A DNA stretch of 64,000 nt, taken from positions 26,974,501 to 27,038,500 of the forward strand of contig BRKX01000004.1 in NCBI GenBank assembly GCA_026008535.1. Direction: 5' to 3'. Shown piece after piece: positions 11,696 through 23,687 of the stretch. Numbering within the stretch: position 1 is the stretch's first letter; each line of letters starts with the position of its first letter. This DNA is from Perilla frutescens (Eukaryota; Streptophyta; Magnoliopsida; Lamiales; Lamiaceae). The notes under the pieces were generated by a model that was given only the letters and a program-made list of their open reading frames with translations, was not told the origin of the DNA and made no database searches. A program made the position numbers and the translations under genes.

Positions 11696-11806
11696 TTAAA
11701 ATTGATTACCGAATTTCAGATCAACCAGATTAGCAACAACGATATTATTTCCAGATTGAATCTGTATAAGTTGTTCTTGATACGGAGCTCGCATCTGCCT
11801 AGGTAA
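11696..11806 (-). pseudogene. Exon-like fragment of an unidentified gene, copy 1
   Basis: An acceptor-like TTACCTAG at about 11802 is followed by an open minus-strand frame reading QMRAPYQEQLIQIQSGNN and on to KFGNQF before TAA (11696). A diverged copy with stops lies at about 53345-53440, reading QEQII, stop, IQSRNN. A second patch of similarity (QFQHK against QFQ plus stop) lies near 11985-12010 and 53590-53610. Preservation of this frame in one copy and its decay in the other suggests former coding sequence. I do not recognise the protein. Confidence 0.4.
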
Positions 11807-12091
11807 TGGATTTTTTACGTTTCTTTCACAATATGAATCACATCATAAAAAAAAAAATCCCAATTTAGATTATCTTATAGTCCTTCAACTCACATAACTA
11901 ATGGCAAGATTGCATATTAAAGATTCATTAAACTGAGTACTTCAAAACAAAATCAAGAAAAGACAATTCAAAGCCAGTAGTTTGTTTATGCTGAAACTGG
12001 GGCTTTGATAGTTAGGGTAGTAGATAAAGATGAATATACTACAAATTTACATACTAATCAGAGTGAAAGCAAAAATAGGTACCGTAATTGG

Positions 12092-14733
12092 TTAAGATTT
12101 AGGGGTGTGCAGGCCACACCGGGAGCACAATAAAGCTGAATAGTGAGCTCGTTTATGGAACTCTTTTGGCAAATCAAATGATCCAATCCTCTTATATTGC
12201 TTTAAGAACATCTGTTTTTTAGAGCATTCTAAACCTTGTTGTAGTGCTCGAATATGATCGCACTTGAACTGCCACTTTTCTGGACATAATTGTGAAGAAG
12301 TATTATTGTAACACCCCGGAAAAATATATAGTATGTAAATTTATTTTATGTCAAGAAATTTTAAGAAATTAGAATCCAGATTATTTTGAGTTAGTTAAAT
12401 TATGGTCTTAGAGGTACTATAAGATGAAGAAAAGTCTCAACCGTAGTTGAGTTTTCTAATCAATATTAGAGTTCATAGAAAAAATGGACATTAATGGATC
12501 GTTTTGATATAAAGATCGTCTAAATCGGACTTCATTTGAGTTTCCAATGAAATTTAATTCATGTGACAATTTGAGCCAAATTTATTCTATCATGACCACT
12601 ATTATAAATTCAAGTCCAAGTAATCAATTCACTTTCAACCCAATTTAAGCTCATCTTCGGCCTATTAGATCAAACTCATGCTAATTGTTAAATTTTGATG
12701 TATGGTTATTTATTTGCAAGACTAGTAATTTGGATAAATATTCCAAACTTTCACCAATTAATTGTTACCATTTGAAATTGGCTTGGTAAGATTAGTGTAA
12801 TTAGGCTAAGTACATGTGTGAGTGTGTGTGTAATATTGGATTGCTAAATAAAAAGAAAAGGAATAATAATAAATAAAATAAAACAAAAGTCTAACCAATT
12901 GAATTGGGATATTTGGGGACCATTTAAAAGGATTAGTGTACTTAATAGTACACATGTGATTTATGTTGATACATACATAAATACACGTATATATAGTTGG
13001 GGGATTTCTTAATTATGAAATAATAATAATAATAATAATAATAATGAATCAAATAAAATAAAAATTTTAAACCAATATAAATTGAGCAATTGGCAATTGA
13101 ATTGAGGGGATTAGTGTACATGATACTATTAGTACACGTGTGTGTTGAGTTTGTATATATATAAAAGTTGGGGGTTTCCATTTATGATAAATCAAAAGTG
13201 AAGCAAGAAAAAAAAATGACAGGAAAGAAAAAGAAAATTGAAGAAGAAAAATAGGAAGAAAAAAGAAAAGAAAAGAAAAGAAAGGTGAGTTTTTACCCTC
13301 CGATGTTTCTTTAATCCAATGTTATTTGATCTATTTAATTTCGGATTTGGTTATAAATATTAAAAGAATCTAATTTTTAAATTCATATTTTTTTTAGTTC
13401 TAGTTTAATACTTGAAAATTAAATTAGGATTTTTAGAAAACGTGATTTAGTCCTATAAGTAAAATATTGTATATTGCTCCAAATAAAATCTAAAAATTCA
13501 CTTCTATGTGTTAAATCGAGCTTTTTAGTTATTAAATTCAGTTCAATTCATCTTTATCCCTATTCAATTCTATCTGTGAAGTCCGATAAATTCTTAAATA
13601 AAATTACTAACTTGATTCAATCCGTCAAATGCGTATTATTCGCTCATTTGACTCTATTTCAATTCCAAATGATCCCAAAGCATAGGAAATCTTTAATTAA
13701 GTTATTTAGGACCTAGGTTATTACTTTAATGACCTATTTGAGATTTCTAAGCTAGAATTTTAATTTTATAGGTTGAGACGATCGAGAAGTATAGTAGCAT
13801 CGCATAAAAATTTCACCACACTTTGAGATCATCCAGATGAGTTTTTCTATAACTCACAACTATATTTTAAAATTCATCAATGAAAAACATGTTAAATGTT
13901 TTAATAGCACTGTTTACGCAATGATTGGATGTTATGAGGCTTCATGCACAGAGGAATTCCGACTTACAAGCATAGACGGTTTATTTTGTGACTAAATGTC
14001 TAGATAAGTAACCGTAAAGTATTCATGTGATCACATTGTGTCTCTCATCCAATAAAGAAGAGTAAACTATGTTATAAAGAATGTTTATGATTGATTTTAA
14101 AGCATGAAAGTATGACTTGGACGAATAATAATGCCCACTGAGTGTTTTCTGGTACTCAACCCAAATATTTTCAAATGTTTGCAGGTCCTGGAGATCGAGT
14201 TGGTTGATGATGAGCTGTTGGAATGGGTTTTGATGGTTGACCCTTATGTGATTTTTGCTTAAAACCATCTTTAAACTTTTGTTTATATATTAAATATTAA
14301 ATGCTTCTGTTGATACTCTGCAAAATCTTTATGTTTGAAAGTTATTGACCTCAGTGGTCAATTTTGACCGTATATACAAATATTTTGAATGTATATAAGG
14401 GTTGGCCGTGGAGTTTTTGAATGGGTGACTTGATTGGCTATGTATATTTTCTTGTTGACAGGTCATAATTTGGTTATGTGTGAGTTAGTGATTTCGAAAA
14501 GCCTTGTTGAAAGTTGACTTTGAAAGCACCTGAGTGTGTGGTTGAACATTTTTAAGTAGGGGTGCTGTCCTATTATAAATGATTTATAAAGTTAATTTAA
14601 TTTCTTGAATTTTTTTTTATCACGTAAGCATGTCTTTTTGTGACGTTTTGGTCCTAATGGGACTGGGGGTGTTACAATTATATTCTTGATTTTCATAGTT
14701 TTGGATCCCTTCATGTATTTCTGAGTTGATTCT
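12092..14733 (-). pseudogene. Unidentified exon split by a solo LTR
   Basis: Removing the solo LTR (12307-14676) and one TSD copy joins 14733-14682 to 12306-12092 as one open frame of 88 codons before TAA (12092). It reads INSEIHEGIQNYENQEYN across the junction, then CPEKWQFKCDHIRALQQG and KRIGSFDLPKEFHKR. The frame holds exactly across the insertion, which supports former coding function. A splice acceptor may lie near the TGA at 14736. It lies upstream, on the same strand, of the fragment at 11696-11806 and may be part of the same gene. No family recognised. Confidence 0.45.
12307..14676 (+). mobile_element. Solo LTR of a Ty3-gypsy (chromovirus-like) element
   Basis: Begins TGTAACACCCCGG and ends GGGGGTGTTACA. 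Both sides carry the perfect 5-bp TSD ATTAT (12302-12306 and 14677-14681). The 2370 bp contain no gag or pol, PBS or polypurine tract, so this is an LTR left by recombination between two LTRs of a full element. It carries the palindrome/acceptor-like module (14134-14186) seen in the other gypsy LTRs here. An (AAT)n tract lies at about 13019-13045 and GAAAA repeats near 13255-13283. ORFs inside it are not genes. Confidence 0.88.
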
Positions 14734-15059
14734 TCATGTTGGAAAAGCTCGTTCTAAGCTACATCAACTTTGAATTTCTCATCCAAAAAACTCCATCAAG
14801 TTAAATGTAACCACACCCGCTATTATGAGAAAATTTGAGCTAATGAAATTTGAAACAAAAATTAATTGAAAAAGGGAAATATTCTAGCATACTACTTAGC
14901 TTTACCTATTAATGAAGGCATGATAAACATCAAAGAATCAAATGAAGAACTGCCATTAAAGGGTTACAAGATTGTTACTTTGTTAACAATTAAAGATTGA
15001 AGATCAAAATTTGAAGAACAATACATGATGATCAAGAGAGTTGAAGTCACAAGCATGTA
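14734..15059. other. Unassigned AT-rich sequence
   Basis: Possibly intronic to the minus-strand exon-like sequence on its left. No coding or repeat structure was identified. Confidence 0.3.
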
Positions 15060-16019
15060 TGTTGGAGGTGTTTTGGACGTGCATGACTTGCATGAGAGTT
15101 TTCGTCCCCCTTAGTTATTTAATTAAGAGATTGATTTATTTAGACTATAATATTTAATTAGCCTATAGTATTTAATTATTTTGGATCAGTTTTATTTAAT
15201 TTATTTGATGTAATTTTCGTCCATATTATAGTCATAGTTGACTAGGTTTTATTTGAGGCAATTTCCTACCTTGAATAGAATTCTAGTTTCGGTAGTTTCC
15301 TAAATAGTTACCTAGATCAGATTTTATTCTTTTATTTCTTTAATTTTCATCCTCTCTTAGCCTTATAAATAGGGGAACCATGTAACATTAATATTTTAGA
15401 CATTATTGAAGATTTTGGCCTTTGCATCCAATTGTGTCTCAACCCCGAAGCTCTTTTGTTAATTTTTAGTCAAAAATTAATACTGTTGAAGCTTAGCAAA
15501 CTTTAAGTTTTATTCAAGTCTCGTTCTAGTGCTCGTGTGGTGCTAAGGTTGGATTGCTACCGAAGATGATTCAACTGGTGATTCGTTTGGTGAAGTTATC
15601 TTCATTAAGGTGGATGCTCCTAGTTCGATTCATTCTACAACAACATCCACACCTTCATACCGACGTCCTCCATCATCCACCAGCCGTCTGTATCATCAAC
15701 AACCTGTTCTAAGTCAGTTCGAGAGGTGTTCAAGTCGTCCTCATGTTCGTAGCCTGTAGACATTCAATTCAGTGTGAAAATCAACTATACCGTAAGTTCA
15801 TCTTTTCTCTATCATAACCTATCTACCCAAATCATTCATCACCTAATTAACACACCCTACACATCTCTCAAACCATTCCCAAACCCACGTCCTAATTCAG
15901 CCCCGATGCCTTGGGTTTGTGTACTATTTTTGTGTCATAGTTTAAGTGTCGTAATTAAGTCTAGAATGCTTTGTTTATTCGTTTGAATCATTATTTTATT
16001 TAATTCAGTTCGTTTAGTT
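15060..16019 (+). other. LTR-like block with a TATA box
   Basis: Starts TGTTGGAGGTGTTTTGG and has a clear plus-strand TATA context, CCTTATAAATAGGGGAACC, at about 15360-15378. This TATAAATAGGGG form is common in plant LTR promoters. No partner LTR, PBS, TSD or coding region was found and the right end is undefined, so it may be a truncated or solo LTR of an unclassified element. Confidence 0.35.
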
Positions 16020-16260
16020 TATTTGAGTCTTTTATATTGGATTAAATCCTTCTACCACCGACGTGTTTGATTCTAAGTCTTCCGCGCATTATTCATTCAG
16101 TGTTGATCTTCTGCTGAGAGCACATCATAAATTTCACATATTTCGTTATTTGAGTCAATAGTTTGGATTGAATCCTTCTACCGCTGACGTGTTCATTCCT
16201 AAGACTTCCGCACGTTTCACTACTGGTGTTGATCTTCTGCTGAGATCACATAACCTATAC
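16020..16260. repeat. Two-copy tandem repeat, about 126-bp period
   Basis: The units start about 16037 and 16163 with TTGGATTAAATCCTTCTACC and TTGGATTGAATCCTTCTACC, continue through GACGTGTT and end GTTGATCTTCTGCTGAGA. They are clearly related but diverged. No coding content. Confidence 0.7.
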
Positions 16261-16262
16261 TA

Positions 16263-16556
16263 TGGTTTAAAAAGGCATTTTTGAGAAGCACCTCGTCTTG
16301 AGGCGCCGAGAAATTGCCCAGGAGGCACCGCCTCCCTCTCTGGTCGCGAGGCTTAAACCTCAGTCAAGTTGAGGCACCGGAGCGCCTGAGACGTTTGAGG
16401 CTATCTGAGGCGGAAGCCTCACATTTTAGGGTTTTTTTGGCTGGATTTATGGTTTTATTGTTAGGCTTTTTAGTGGGTTTTCATTGGGCTTTTTTTAATG
16501 AGTCAAATAGTTAAAAAAATATCTATAAAACTTAAAAAATCAAGAATGAAAGTCCT
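16263..16556. mobile_element. Left arm of a possible TIR element rich in GAGGC motifs
   Basis: Starts GTTTAAAAAGGC and contains many GAGGC/GCCTC motifs to about 16425. The arm at 52540-52630 shows the inverse: GCCTCGAGGCTTAAAACC, then GCCTTTTAAAAC. With the SIRE element removed the two arms would bound about 900 bp. The superfamily is uncertain and no TSD was fixed. Confidence 0.4.
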
Positions 16557-17590
16557 TGTTGAGTATGATGTGTTACAGATGATGTTATCACTTCGTTTGA
16601 TAACATCGCAATTAATATCGTATCTAATGATGTTCATTCTCGTCACATCGAGTATAACACTCAGAATATTAATCTTATCCTTTCCTAGTATTTTGAATTA
16701 ATTATTAAATAAATCTAATTATATTGTGATATTTATCACATTTTATTTTTCATGTATTTAGGGATTTATTAGTTATTTTATTATGAATTAAATCGTGGAT
16801 TACATTTGATTTTGATTTTGTCAAAATCTGTTCCGATTTTCTAGGTACGTGATGTTCCCACTCCTCCTTGAACACTAACTGTTGCAGGTAAATGTGGGTC
16901 ACTAGAGTAACCACTACTATTGCATGATGTTGAAGAACGTGTACCACACAATGTAGAAGACGGTTATCTCAAGTCCACTTCAGCAATGGGTAGTGGAAGG
17001 CGGTTGATTCAAGTCCAAGACATCTAGGATCGTGAGGCAACTGCCAAGACAAGATGGAGGAAGTATTTAAGGTCTCCTTAGACCTTAAAATCATTTATGC
17101 AAGCAGGTTATCACCGTGGTTTGTGAGAAGCTCTGAATCTTGCATCTAGTATCATCTCAAACGTCCAAGACATTCTCCTAGACATTAGCCTAGCGTCCTA
17201 ATCAACTGGAGACTTTCTTTCCATTTGTGTGTGTAGGTCAGATAGTCACCTTTGAGAGTCTAGGATTTTGAGTGACTTGTTGTAATCTATCTATGTGTTT
17301 AGATAAGTTTGTTTGAGAGATTATTCAAGTGAGTGAAGCTATGATAGTCCTCTGTATGTTTTATGCTGTGTTGTTAAGGGAGTGAACCGAGACAACATTA
17401 GCATTGTTTTATTTATCACTTGTGATAGTGAATTTCGCCTTGAGGCACCGTAAGGAGTGTGATTTAAAATTTATTTTGTGCAAAGTTTTGTTAACGTTTC
17501 TGCTCCATGTTGAAGGCAATGTGGTAACACTAGCTTCAATATTTCATTTAACTTTGCTATTTACATCCGAAATTCACATTGTTTCAGGCA
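16557..17590 (+). repeat. 5' LTR of SIRE-type element, 3' terminus deleted
   Basis: Collinear with the 3' LTR but ends TTTCAGGCA directly at the PBS; the last 13 bp present in the 3' LTR (to CTAACA) are missing. There are also small internal deletions near 16634 and 17446. TATTTAAGG near 17066 is a possible TATA-like element. Confidence 0.88.
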
Positions 17591-17641
17591 AGTGGTATCA
17601 AAGTCGGTACTTGACACACTAAGTACTCCATCCGGTGTTGC
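17591..17641 (+). promoter_or_regulatory. PBS and short leader of SIRE-type element
   Basis: AGTGGTATCAAAGTCGG follows the 5' LTR. TGGTATCAAAG is the initiator tRNA-Met PBS with a G-to-A difference from the usual TGGTATCAGAG. Gag starts about 50 bp downstream. Confidence 0.75.
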
Positions 17642-18374
17642 TTGAAATTTGTGATGGATATTCAGATTAATCAATGTCGTCCTCCTACTCTAGATAGCAA
17701 TGGTGGGAACTATGTCATGTGGAAATCTCGAATGAAGATTTACATCAAATCTATCGATGAAAGAGCATGGATGGCAGTCACTGAAGAATGGAGTCTTCCT
17801 AGGATGGAAGGTCCAAATGGGGATTTTGTGTTAACTCCAGAATCTCAATGGACAAATGATGAGAGAACAATCTCTAATTTTAATGCTCGCGCTCTGAATG
17901 CGATTTTTGTTTCAGTTGATGTGCCATGCTTCAAAATAATTTGCAATTGTGTTACCGCATATCAAGAATGGACCATTCTTCAGGAACATTGTGAAGGGTC
18001 TACCAGTGTGAGAAAGACAAACTAAGGCTGCTCACATCCAAGTTTGAAAATCTACGCATGTTTGAAGATGAAACTATTTCATCTTATGCTGAAAAATTAT
18101 GTGAGATCTCAAATCAATCGACCGCTCTTGGGAGTCCAATTTCAAATGAGAACATGGTTAGCAAACTACTTCGAACTCTCCCAGAAAGATTCAATATGAA
18201 AATTTCTGCAATTGAGGAAGCACATGATATGGGAACCATGAGTATGAGTGAAGCGGTCAGCATCCTGCTAACATTTGAGATGAATCTGCAAAATGAGAAA
18301 GCTAACTCAACTTCAAGGGGAATTGCTCTCCAGACAATAACTGTGTCATCTGATGTTCATGATGATATTGATGG
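17642..18374 (+). pseudogene. SIRE gag, 5' part, split by insertion
   Basis: Opens MKFVMDIQINQCRPP with the gag N-terminal region (NYVMWKSRMKIYIKSIDERA). A one-base deletion near 18015 gives a stop at 18023; the adjacent frame resumes as FEDETISSYAEKLCEI through LLRTLPERFNMKISAIEEA. Coding is cut at 18374 by the minus-strand copia element and resumes at 43433: the codons for DIDG on the left run in frame into LQEIYKEE on the right once the insertion and one TSD are removed. Confidence 0.88.
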
Positions 18375-19709
18375 TGTTGGGGTTTTTTCGAATTAAACCA
18401 CCGCAGGATCATTTGGTTGTTCATTAATCCATGTTCATGCAAATCATATTTTTATGTCACATGCATGTTTATCACGTCAAGCACAAAATCATGCAAAACG
18501 AATCTAATAAAGCGGAAGACAGAGATTCGAATTACTTACAATTGTCAGATGGTTTGAGGATAAGATTAAAGATCTAATCTTGCTGTTGAATGAACACAAA
18601 AGTGGCGCCCCTTTTTTCCTTAAAAATTCGACCAACACAGATTCTACTCCTAGATCTTCTGTTGTATTCCCAAACTGTATCTAGATTCAGAGTGGGCTGA
18701 AATGTACTAGATAGGGTTGTGAAATCTGTGGATAACTTTGAGAGACAAAGAGGGGCTGATTATTAACTGTATAATTTTCGAACACCCTCACCCATATATA
18801 TATAGGTGGTGATTGAAAATCAGTCTCCCAACCCTACTGGGTTTGGGCCTCTATCTCAAGTTCTATATCCAGTCCACTATCAGTCAATTGGGATACAACA
18901 GGGATCAAGAAGAATATTAAATTGGCTTACTAATTTATTTAATATCCAATATTCAGTAAACTTAGGATATAATTAAATAAATTAAGTTTTACTTTTATTC
19001 TACTATTGAAGTAAAATTGACCTACCAATTTAATACATATTTACGAATATGCTTTCTCCTTTAGTCCAGCCATTCACCGTGTTTAAGGAATAAATTCTAC
19101 CTGCAGGGTTTCAACATGAACTTGTGTTTTTTCAAGAGAACATCATCAACCTGGCGCACCAGGACACGTTGCTCATGCATATTGCTCGAGACATCATGTA
19201 TATATTGTTATTACCTAAGATATCGAATTTGATCTATGAAAAGATCTCACTCATTGATAAATCAAAGTAATAAACAACGCATATATATGATCGCCAATAT
19301 CACATGAGTTCAGAACCCGAACTCTGTGGATCTTTATTCTCTCAGTAACTGGGTCAGAGACAGAGAATAGTATCCAATCGCGATCCTCCTCAATACACTA
19401 ACGAGTGTACTAGAATAATCAGTTAGTCAAGATAAACTAACTTATCAGATTATTCTACGGTGTACCGATGGTGTGTTCAGGACCATCTAAGCCGTGAGCT
19501 CTTTAATACATTACAAAGTTCTAATGATATGATCTTACCGTGTGACTCCCCACACCATACCATCTACAATGTAAGTATATGGAACATTGCATAGAACAAT
19601 TATAGAACATAATCTAAATGCAAATAGTGACTGCAATAACTTTCATTTCATATCATCATATCATCAGAAAAGTATACAAAGATAAGTCTTCCAGTATACA
19701 AAACTAACA
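18375..19709 (-). repeat. 3' LTR of second copia element
   Basis: 1335 bp, homologous to 42040-43427. It lacks about 85 bp present in the other LTR near 42750-42840 and has about 40 bp (near 19352-19400) that the other lacks. In element orientation a TATA motif (CCTATATATATATGGG) lies at about 18793-18806. Purine-rich AAGTAGGAGA adjoins it at 19710-19722 as the polypurine tract. Confidence 0.88.
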
Positions 19710-19785
19710 ATCTCCTACTTATACTTGAAGCATGTCTTTCAAGCATAATAACTAACTGGCTAACTCTCCAATCAAAACTATCAAC

Positions 19786-22528
19786 TCAAACTGCGCCACC
19801 AGGTCTACATCTCACTCCCATTTTCTCTACGTGACCATCAAAGGTCTTATCCGGCAGGCTCTTCGTGAATGGATCAGCCAGATTGTCCTCCGATGCAATC
19901 TTGACCACCGCCACATCTCCTCTCTTAATGATTTCTCGAATAAGATGGTACTTTCTCTCTATGTGTTTACTTGCCTTGTGGGCTCTGGGTTCCTTTGAAT
20001 TTGCCACTGCACCAGAGTTATCACAGTATATCGTGATAGTCTTAGGCAAATTAGAAACCACGCCCAAGCCCACTAGGAATCCGCGGATCCAGACAGCCTC
20101 TTTTGCAGCCTCAAAGGCAGCTACATACTCAGGCCTAGTGTATAGCATAACATACATCAAACTTCCCACAGCCGAAGCATATGGTACTTTCTTCATTTCC
20201 TCTATCTCAGACTGTGTTTGGGGACACATTTCCTTGGATAGATGAATTCCATGCCTGTAAGGTATAAAACCTTTCTTGGAATCTTGCATGCCAAACCTAG
20301 CTAGCACTGTATCGATATAAGTCATCTGGGACAGACATAACATCATTTTCTGGCGATCTCGAATGATCTTGATGCCAAGGACATGTCCGGCTTCACCCAG
20401 ATTCTTCATATTGAACTGCTCGGACAGCCACACCCTAATGTTCGACAATATCTTCTTACTATTTCCAATAAGCAAGATGTCATCTACATAAAGTACGAGG
20501 AATGCCACTACGTTTCCATCACATTTTTTGTGCACACAGCTCTTATCCGGACTTTGCACGAATCCATATGACTGGATAACCTTGTCAAATCGGATGTTCC
20601 AAGATCTCGATGCCTACTTAACTCCATAAATGGATCTCTTAAGCTTGCACACCAAGTGCTCTTGGCCCTTAGCAATGAATCCCTCTGGTTGCTTCATGTG
20701 GATGTTTTCTTCAAGACTTTCGTTTAGGAAAGCTGTCTTGACATCCATCTGCCATATCTCATAATCCAAATGAGCGGCAATAGACAAGAGAATCCGGATT
20801 GACTTAAGCATGGCTACCGGTAAAAAGGTTTCCTCATAATCTATCCCTTCTTTCTGAGTATACCCTTTTACCACCAATCTTGCCTTGAAGGTTTTAACCT
20901 TCCCGTCAGATCCTCTCTTGCGCTTGTAGACCCACTTACAGTCAATGGGTTTTACCCCATCTTGTGGTTCTACAAGTTCCCAGACTTGATTGCGATCCAT
21001 AGATCCAAGCTCAGACTCCATTGCAGTTTTCCAAGAATCCGCATCTTTATCTCGAATTGCCTCGTCATAGGTCCCGGGATCCAATTCATTGAGACCCTCT
21101 GGGAAATCAGAAGCCTCTCCCAGACCAATGAATCTATCAGGTTGGCGTACAACCCTCCTACTGCGACGAGGCAGTTCCTGTACTTCTGTGACACATTGTG
21201 CAATATTTGGTGGTTCCTCTTCTTGTACAATTAGTGTAGGATTCAATCCTCCTCTTAACTCCTCAAGGATAATTTGATTCCTTGGTTTGTGGTTTATAAC
21301 ATAGTGTTCTTCTAAGAATTGAGTATTGGTGCTAACAATGATCTTCTGATCCTCAGGACTATAAAACAAACCACCTTTCATTCCTCTAGGATATCCAACG
21401 AAGAACCTTACATCAGTACGAGGAGCCAGCTTATCAGCTTCCTTATCCAACACGTGTGCTGGGCTACCCCAAATCTGAATATGGTTCAAACTGGGCTTTC
21501 GTCCAGTCCATAGTTCTGTGGGCGTAGCAGGAACTGATTTTGATGGAACCAAGTTAAGAATATAGGTTGCCGTTTCCAGGACATATCCCCAGAATGAAAT
21601 GGGCAACTCAGAATAACTCACCATTGATCTAACCATCTCTAATAGTGTTCGATTCCTTCTTTCTGCCACACCATTCTGTTGTGGCGTTCCAGGCGCAGTC
21701 AACTGGGATGTAATCCTATTCTCTGCCATGTAATCCCTAAATTCACTTGAGAGGTACTCGCCACCACGATCAGAATGTAGTGACTTGATACTTCTGCCTG
21801 TTCGTTTCTCCGCTTCCGCCTTAAACTCTTTGAATTTCTCAAAGCATTCAGACTTGCGACGCAACATGTAGATATAACCGTATCTAGAGTAATCATCAAT
21901 GAGAGTGATGAAATACTCGAACCTCCCTCAATCTTGAACTGACATAGGGCCGCATAGGTTAGAGTGAATCAAATCTAATAGCCCTTTGGATCTATTTTTT
22001 TTACTGGAAAGGACGCTTGGTCATTTTACCTTCGAAACAGGATTCACAGAAAGGAAACAATTCTAGTACCAAAGAAGACAATGGTCTATCGTTTACAAGC
22101 CTTTGTATCCTCTTAAAGTTAATATGACCTAACCTTAGATGCCAAAGATAGGTTTGATTCAATTTTGAAGGTTCTTTTCTCTTGTTAGGGTTTATGATCG
22201 ATGTATTCAATAGTTGTCTTTGCATAGTATTTTCAATTAGTTTAAGAAAGTATAAGTGTCAATGCAATGTGCCAGAACAGATAAAATGTTTACCACTAAA
22301 GATAACCACTTTGTTATCAAACGAAACAGAATATCCATCCATAATCAATTTAGAAACTGAAACCAAGTTTCGCCTAAAACTAGTCACATAAAGACAATCT
22401 TTCAAAACCAAAGTTCTATCACTACTGAAAGGTAAAACAACGTCTCCCACTGCAACAGCCACCACTCTCATAGCATTGCCCATGTAAACGGTGATCTCAT
22501 CCTCACTCAGTTGTCTTTTTATCAGGAA
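19786..22528 (-). pseudogene. Copia pol: protease end, integrase, RT, deleted RNase H
   Basis: Read right to left: protease C-terminal part (LVSVSKLIMDGYSV), gag-preintegrase (LWHLRLGHINFKRIQRL, FCESCFEGKM), a frameshift near 21900-22000, integrase (SDRGGEYLSSEF, PQQNGVAERRNRTLLEM), RT start (VWELVEPQDGVKPIDCKWVY), then TAG where Gln is expected in YGVK/ASRSWN (20614), and RT with YVDDILLIGN. RNase H is cut: TRPE runs directly into YVAAFEAAKEAVW near 20128, skipping about 95 residues compared with the copia element at 2583-9589. The end keeps TKSLPDKTFDGHVEKMG. Upstream coding continues at 38680 beyond the gypsy insertion. Confidence 0.9.
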
Positions 22529-22533
22529 TCCCT

Positions 22534-23687
22534 GTAACGCCCCAAATTACTCCGTTTGGCTACGTCACTTAACATACTTGTAACGCCCCAAACTACTCCG
22601 TTTGGCCACGTCACTTAACATACTTGTAACGCCCCAAACTACTCCGTTTGGCCACATCACTTAACAAATAATTCATTTACATGCATTTTTGTTCTCATAA
22701 TAAATTGAGCGGAAGCTAAGTTCAAATTGCATAATGAGGTATAACATCATAATTCCGAATATAAAATTTTCTTCCACAATTATAACATGTAACTTATCGA
22801 ATCTACCCTGTCATACAACATAGTATTTAATGGAAGCATAGAATAAACCTATCCACATGATTCATACAATCATCTAACCTATCGGGCTCATAGATCTTAG
22901 ACAACCCGCCCGTCTAGCACCCTAAATTAACAAACATAGCATAGGAATTCAACGACCTATATTTACACAACATAGGCTCCTAGGTCAATCGACCCGTCTT
23001 TAAAATATTAACATATTATATCAAGTTAAATACAATCACAACTACAAAAATCGGGCTAATCCTATTCCCAATAATCGTTAATCATGAGATAATAGAACGA
23101 TCAATAGAATTATAATACTATACGTATCCAAAGGAATGTAAAAGTAAACACAATCTTGTAGGGGTTCTCTTGTGTTCACAACGCTCCTACTCGGGCCTCG
23201 ACTCCTCAATCTGAAATTTATTAAATGAATGGGGTGAGTATTTAACAACATACTCAGTGGGGAACACTGTAAACAGTTATGGCCAATTGCACAAGTGAAA
23301 ATATAACATATGGATACTTCTTTTCTTTGTGGAGGCTAGCCTCAGCCCCGTAGGGCCCAAACATCATGATGCCCCCGTTAATGAACGTCTTTATCCCTAT
23401 AGGGATGCCCTCATGCTTATTATCCCCAGGAAGGACATTAACGAGTCTATTATCGACCCCGAAGGATCTCTTTATCAACCCTGAGAGATCTCTTTATCGA
23501 CCCCGAAGGATCTCTTTGTCGACCCCGAAGGATCTCTGTTCTGCCCCGAAAGGTCTCATTCATACTTATACAATCAAAGCACAACAATAACTATAACCTT
23601 ACACGTGTTCACAGTTTAGAGTTACCCCACCTTACGAGACGCTTTCACAATTTCTCAACATTTGAAATACTTCTTTGGCTGTGCACA
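22534..23687 (-). repeat. Truncated 3' LTR with three terminal tandem copies
   Basis: Matches 36177-37286 of the 5' LTR and then stops abruptly; about 1.39 kb of LTR and the polypurine tract are missing. The outer end carries three tandem copies of a unit of about 46 bp (starts 22534, 22579 and 22625, each TGTAACGCCCCAAA); the 5' LTR has two. Palindrome module at 23209-23263. Confidence 0.88.
23454..23557. repeat. 22-bp minisatellite inside gypsy LTR
   Basis: About five units of the type GACCCCGAAGGATCTCTTTG, 22 bp period, with small variations. The same array occurs in the 5' LTR at 37054-37158. Confidence 0.85.

Noticed and set aside
12942..13716. ORFs of about 80 codons at 12942-13181 and 13474-13716
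   Set aside because: They lie in the solo LTR, are A/T-biased and have no motif.
15774..15986. 70-codon plus-strand ORF after the LTR-like block
   Set aside because: No recognisable motif and no support from context; treated as chance.
22534..22670. CRISPR-like array of short direct repeats
   Set aside because: The units are contiguous without spacers and coincide with an LTR terminus in a plant nuclear context.
23454..23557. Regulatory operator array
   Set aside because: It is a 22-bp minisatellite repeated in both LTRs; there is no evidence of factor binding.
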